From: Enterobacter sp. CC120223-11
Lineage (GTDB): Bacteria > Pseudomonadota > Gammaproteobacteria > Enterobacterales > Enterobacteriaceae
Assembly (NCBI RefSeq): GCF_900215375.1
Contig: NZ_OBEF01000001.1
Coordinates: forward strand, 310,001-374,000
Length of the DNA stretch: 64,000 bases
Direction of reading: 5' to 3'
Under the pieces are notes generated by a model, which did not search any database, was not told the origin of the DNA, and worked only from the letters and a program-made list of their open reading frames with translations. The position numbers were made by a program, and so were the translations under genes. Positions 58,713 to 64,000 of the stretch are shown here, piece by piece (position 1 is the stretch's first letter; every line of letters starts with the position of its first letter).

Positions 58713-59963
58713 TTACATGTTTGCGATAATTGCGTCACCAAACTCTGAACATTTCAGCAGTTTAGCGCCTTCCATCAGACGCTCGAAGTCATAGGTCACG
58801 GTTTTGGCAGCGATGGCGCCTTCCATGCCTTTAACAATCAGGTCTGCGGCTTCGAACCATTCCATGTGACGGAGCATCATTTCTGCGGAAAGGATAACGG
58901 AACCTGGGTTCACTTTATCCTGACCTGCATATTTTGGTGCGGTGCCGTGGGTGGCTTCGAACAGCGCGCATTCGTCACCGATGTTCGCGCCAGGGGCGAT
59001 ACCGATGCCGCCAACCTGCGCCGCCAGGGCGTCGGAGATGTAGTCGCCGTTCAGGTTCATACAGGCGATAACGTCATACTCGGCCGGACGCAGCAGGATC
59101 TGCTGGAGGAACGCATCGGCGATCACATCTTTAACGATGATCTCTTTGCCGGTTTTCGGGTTCTTGATTTTCTGCCACGGGCCGCCATCGATCAGTTCAC
59201 CGCCGAACTCTTCTTTCGCCAGCTGGTAGCCCCAGTCTTTGAAAGCGCCTTCGGTGAACTTCATGATGTTGCCTTTGTGAACCAGGGTCACAGAGTCACG
59301 GTCGTTGGTGATCGCGTATTCGATAGCCGCGCGAACCAGGCGCTTGGTGCCTTCTTCGGAGCAAGGCTTGATGCCGATGCCGCAGTGCTCAGGGAAGCGA
59401 ATTTTCTTCACGCCCATCTCTTCGCGCAGGAACTTGATCACTTTTTCTGCGTCAGCAGAATCTGCTTTCCACTCGATGCCCGCGTAGATGTCTTCGGAGT
59501 TTTCACGGAAGATAACCATGTCGGTCAGTTCCGGCTGCTTCACAGGGCTTGGGGTGCCCTGGTAGTAACGTACCGGGCGCAGGCAGACGTAAAGGTCCAG
59601 CTCCTGGCGCAGGGCAACGTTCAGAGAACGAATACCGCCACCGACCGGGGTGGTCAGCGGGCCTTTGATGGCAACGCGGTATTCACGAATCAGATCCAGC
59701 GTTTCAGCCGGCAGCCAGACGTCCTGGCCGTATACGTGGGTGGATTTCTCGCCGGTGTAAATTTCCATCCAGGAAATTTTACGCTCGCCCTTGTAGGCTT
59801 TCTCTACCGCGGCGTTCACCACTTTGATCATTGGCGGAGTTACGTCAACGCCGATGCCATCACCTTCGATGAACGGAATAATCGGGTTGTGGGGTACGTT
59901 CAGTTTGCCGTTTTGCAGGGTGATCTTCTGGCCTTCCGCCGGAACAACTACTTTGCTTTCCAT
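58713..59963 (-). CDS. icd: NADP-dependent isocitrate dehydrogenase
   Basis: 416 aa, TCA-cycle enzyme, same length as E. coli Icd. Start at 59963 ([19 protein letters not shown]) with AGGAG upstream; the open frame runs on 49 codons without support. The regulatory serine phosphorylated by AceK is in [13 protein letters not shown] (about residue 113). The last 164 bp derive from island 2's attachment arm; the encoded C-terminus [20 protein letters not shown] remains wild type, so function is preserved. Divergent from rluE, as in E. coli. Confidence 0.97.
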   Translation of the reverse strand: MESKVVVPAEGQKITLQNGKLNVPHNPIIPFIEGDGIGVDVTPPMIKVVNAAVEKAYKGERKISWMEIYTGEKSTHVYGQDVWLPAETLDLIREYRVAIKGPLTTPVGGGIRSLNVALRQELDLYVCLRPVRYYQGTPSPVKQPELTDMVIFRENSEDIYAGIEWKADSADAEKVIKFLREEMGVKKIRFPEHCGIGIKPCSEEGTKRLVRAAIEYAITNDRDSVTLVHKGNIMKFTEGAFKDWGYQLAKEEFGGELIDGGPWQKIKNPKTGKEIIVKDVIADAFLQQILLRPAEYDVIACMNLNGDYISDALAAQVGGIGIAPGANIGDECALFEATHGTAPKYAGQDKVNPGSVILSAEMMLRHMEWFEAADLIVKGMEGAIAAKTVTYDFERLMEGAKLLKCSEFGDAIIANM

Positions 59964-60135
59964 CAACTTCTCCTTCGAGCGCTTCTGGTGACTGCTCGTG
60001 CCTTTCGCGTCCTGGGTTGCGTTGCCCCGGCAACGCGAATAGTGTGAGCAATATTTTTTGTTAATGATTTGTAATGAGCTGGTTGATACTACCTGAATGT
60101 TGGGTTCCATGAAAGGTCTTCGTAATTAGGCTATA

Positions 60136-60783
60136 ATGCGGCAATTGACCCGGCCTGAAAACACCATGAACAAAACTTCTTATACAAATCACCGCCTTAA
60201 GCGATTCAGCTCACAACAAGCCACCAGACAACGTAAAGAAACCGGCCCAAAACGGGTGATATTGTTCAATAAACCCTACGATGTTTTGCCGCAGTTTACC
60301 GACGAGGCCGGGCGCAGCACGCTGAAGGATTATATCGACGTGCAGGGCGTGTACGCGGCGGGCCGTCTCGATCGCGACAGCGAAGGCCTGCTGGTGCTCA
60401 CCAACGACGGCGCGCTTCAGGCGCAGCTGACTCAGCCAGGCAAACGCACCGGAAAAATCTATTACGTTCAGGTAGAAGGCGCGCCCGATGAGGAAGCGCT
60501 TAATGCACTGCGCAACGGCGTGACGCTGAATGATGGTCCGACGCTCCCTGCCGGGATCGAACTGGTAGATGAACCCGAGTGGCTGTGGCCGCGTAATCCG
60601 CCTATTCGCGAACGCAAATCCATCCCGACCAGCTGGCTAAAGGTGACGTTATATGAAGGGCGTAATCGTCAGGTTCGCCGCATGACCGCGCACATCGGTT
60701 TCCCTACCCTGCGTCTGATTCGCTACGCGATGGGAGCTTACACTCTCGATAATCTTGCCAACGGTCAGTGGCGGGATGCCTGA
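60136..60783 (+). CDS. rluE: 23S rRNA pseudouridine(2457) synthase
   Basis: 215-aa RsuA-family pseudouridine synthase. The catalytic aspartate is in [18 protein letters not shown]; further motifs are [15 protein letters not shown] and [20 protein letters not shown]. Start [16 protein letters not shown] matches E. coli RluE (MRQL...). No S4 domain. First of a plus-strand series with nudJ and mnmA (17-bp gap to nudJ). Confidence 0.95.
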   Translation: MRQLTRPENTMNKTSYTNHRLKRFSSQQATRQRKETGPKRVILFNKPYDVLPQFTDEAGRSTLKDYIDVQGVYAAGRLDRDSEGLLVLTNDGALQAQLTQPGKRTGKIYYVQVEGAPDEEALNALRNGVTLNDGPTLPAGIELVDEPEWLWPRNPPIRERKSIPTSWLKVTLYEGRNRQVRRMTAHIGFPTLRLIRYAMGAYTLDNLANGQWRDA

Positions 60784-60799
60784 ATAAAAGGATGGCTTC

Positions 60800-62421
<1,622 letters not shown>

Positions 62422-62451
62422 GACTCAGACAGCACACAGAAAGGAGTTTTC

Positions 62452-63093
62452 GTGGCGAAGAACTATTACGATATTACGCTCGCGCTGGCAGGGATCTGCC
62501 AGTCCGCCCGTCTGGTTCAGCAGCTGGCGCACAATGGCCATTGCGACAGCGATGCCCTGCACGTGGCGTTGCACAGCGTTATCGATCTGAACCCGGACTC
62601 CACCCTCAGCGTGTTCGGAGGCAGTGAAGCCAATCTTCGCCTCGGCCTGGAAACGCTGCTCGGTGTGCTGAACGCCAGCAGCCGTCAGGGTCTGAATGCT
62701 GAACTGACGCGCTACACCTTAAGCCTGATGGTGCTGGAACGTAAACTCTTTGCCGCTAAAGGTGCAATGGACACCCTTGGCGAGCGTATTTCCGGACTCC
62801 AGCGCCAGCTTGACCATTTTGATTTACAGTCCGAAACGCTGCTGAGCGCGATGGCCGCTATCTATGTCGATGTGATAAGCCCGCTCGGCCCGCGTATTCA
62901 GGTCACCGGTTCCCCTGCCGTGCTGCAAAGCCCGCAGGTACAGGCCAAAGTGCGTGCCGGTTTGCTCGCAGGCATTCGCGCCGCGGTGCTCTGGCACCAG
63001 GTTGGCGGCGGCCGTCTGCAGCTGATGTTCTCCCGTAATCGCCTGACCACTCAGGCCAAACAAATTCTTGCTCATATAACTCCGGAGTTGTGA
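62452..63093 (+). CDS. hflD: lysogenisation regulator HflD
   Basis: 213 aa, membrane-associated protein that in E. coli binds lambda CII and disfavours lysogeny. It starts with GTG at 62452 ([18 protein letters not shown]) behind AAGGAG, as in E. coli. Mostly helical, with [20 protein letters not shown] and [14 protein letters not shown] near the end. It stops 3 bp before purB and is co-transcribed with it. Confidence 0.95.
   Translation: MAKNYYDITLALAGICQSARLVQQLAHNGHCDSDALHVALHSVIDLNPDSTLSVFGGSEANLRLGLETLLGVLNASSRQGLNAELTRYTLSLMVLERKLFAAKGAMDTLGERISGLQRQLDHFDLQSETLLSAMAAIYVDVISPLGPRIQVTGSPAVLQSPQVQAKVRAGLLAGIRAAVLWHQVGGGRLQLMFSRNRLTTQAKQILAHITPEL

Positions 63094-64000
<907 letters not shown>

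Larger units (their letters stand above)
52863..58876. mobile_element. island 2: decayed integrative element at icd
   Basis: About 6 kb between the displaced icd 3' end and the crossover point inside icd. It carries an AraC regulator, a glutamine amidotransferase, a tmRNA 3'-end fragment, yedK, a 474-aa membrane protein, the remains of a lambda-type integrase and an AbiC-like gene. The current icd 3' end (58713-58876) comes from the element. Base composition is mixed: near-backbone up to 55.7 kb, AT-rich from 55.7 to 58.6 kb, suggesting more than one source. Confidence 0.85.

Noticed and set aside
58866..60047. 393-codon open frame antisense to icd
   Set aside because: It is the complement of a GC-rich, highly conserved coding region and has no family resemblance or ribosome site; a codon-bias shadow.

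Overview
The window is chromosomal DNA from a member of the Enterobacteriaceae. Almost every backbone gene matches an E. coli gene in length and order. A phoC-type acid phosphatase, a secreted GH18 chitinase and a mercuric-reductase-like flavoprotein that K-12 lacks point to Enterobacter or a close relative (Lelliottia, Leclercia). The species cannot be settled from this sequence alone.

Layout. 1-3.2 kb: arginine succinyltransferase catabolic operon (astC-astA-astD', minus strand) behind a sigma-54 promoter. 3.5-13.7 kb: flavoprotein, xthA, ydjX-ydjZ, the ynjBCD ABC transporter with ynjE, ynjF/ynjA, nudG, ynjH. 14.2-25.4 kb: gdhA, topB, selD, phoC, ydjA, sppA, ansA, pncA, chitinase. 25.5-29.4 kb: yeaC, msrB, gapA, yeaD, mipA. 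36.2-52.7 kb: yeaG-yeaH, yeaK, yoaI, a GPH transporter with a GH31 glycosidase, yeaL, nimR/nimT, a glutamine-amidotransferase-like protein, yeaO, yoaF, dgcP, a second diguanylate cyclase, kbp-like and yidB-like genes, a VOC protein. 58.7-64 kb: icd, rluE, nudJ, mnmA, hflD, purB'.

Two decayed mobile elements interrupt this backbone. Island 1 (about 29.8-36.2 kb) sits between mipA and yeaG. It is a collapsed prophage: a broken serine recombinase, tail-gene remnants, an inactivated IS911-like element, and apparently intact cargo (DUF2188 protein, a DNA methyltransferase-like protein, a stand-alone TOPRIM-like protein, a membrane protein). It has been inserted between yeaG and a well-formed sigma-54 promoter that I take to be the original yeaG promoter. 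Island 2 (about 52.9-58.9 kb) used the 3' end of icd as its attachment site, as e14 and phage 21 do in E. coli. It leaves a 3' icd copy (itself with a 51-bp internal deletion) at its far end. It carries a dead lambda-type integrase, an AbiC-like putative abortive-infection protein, a novel 474-aa membrane protein, a YedK/HMCES protein, an AraC regulator, a glutamine amidotransferase and a stray 3' end of tmRNA.

In both islands the mobility genes are broken while the accessory genes look intact. The best candidates for undescribed biology are the TOPRIM protein of island 1 and the AbiC-like and 474-aa membrane proteins of island 2. Assignments rest on recognition of protein families from sequence; no search or structure prediction was run.
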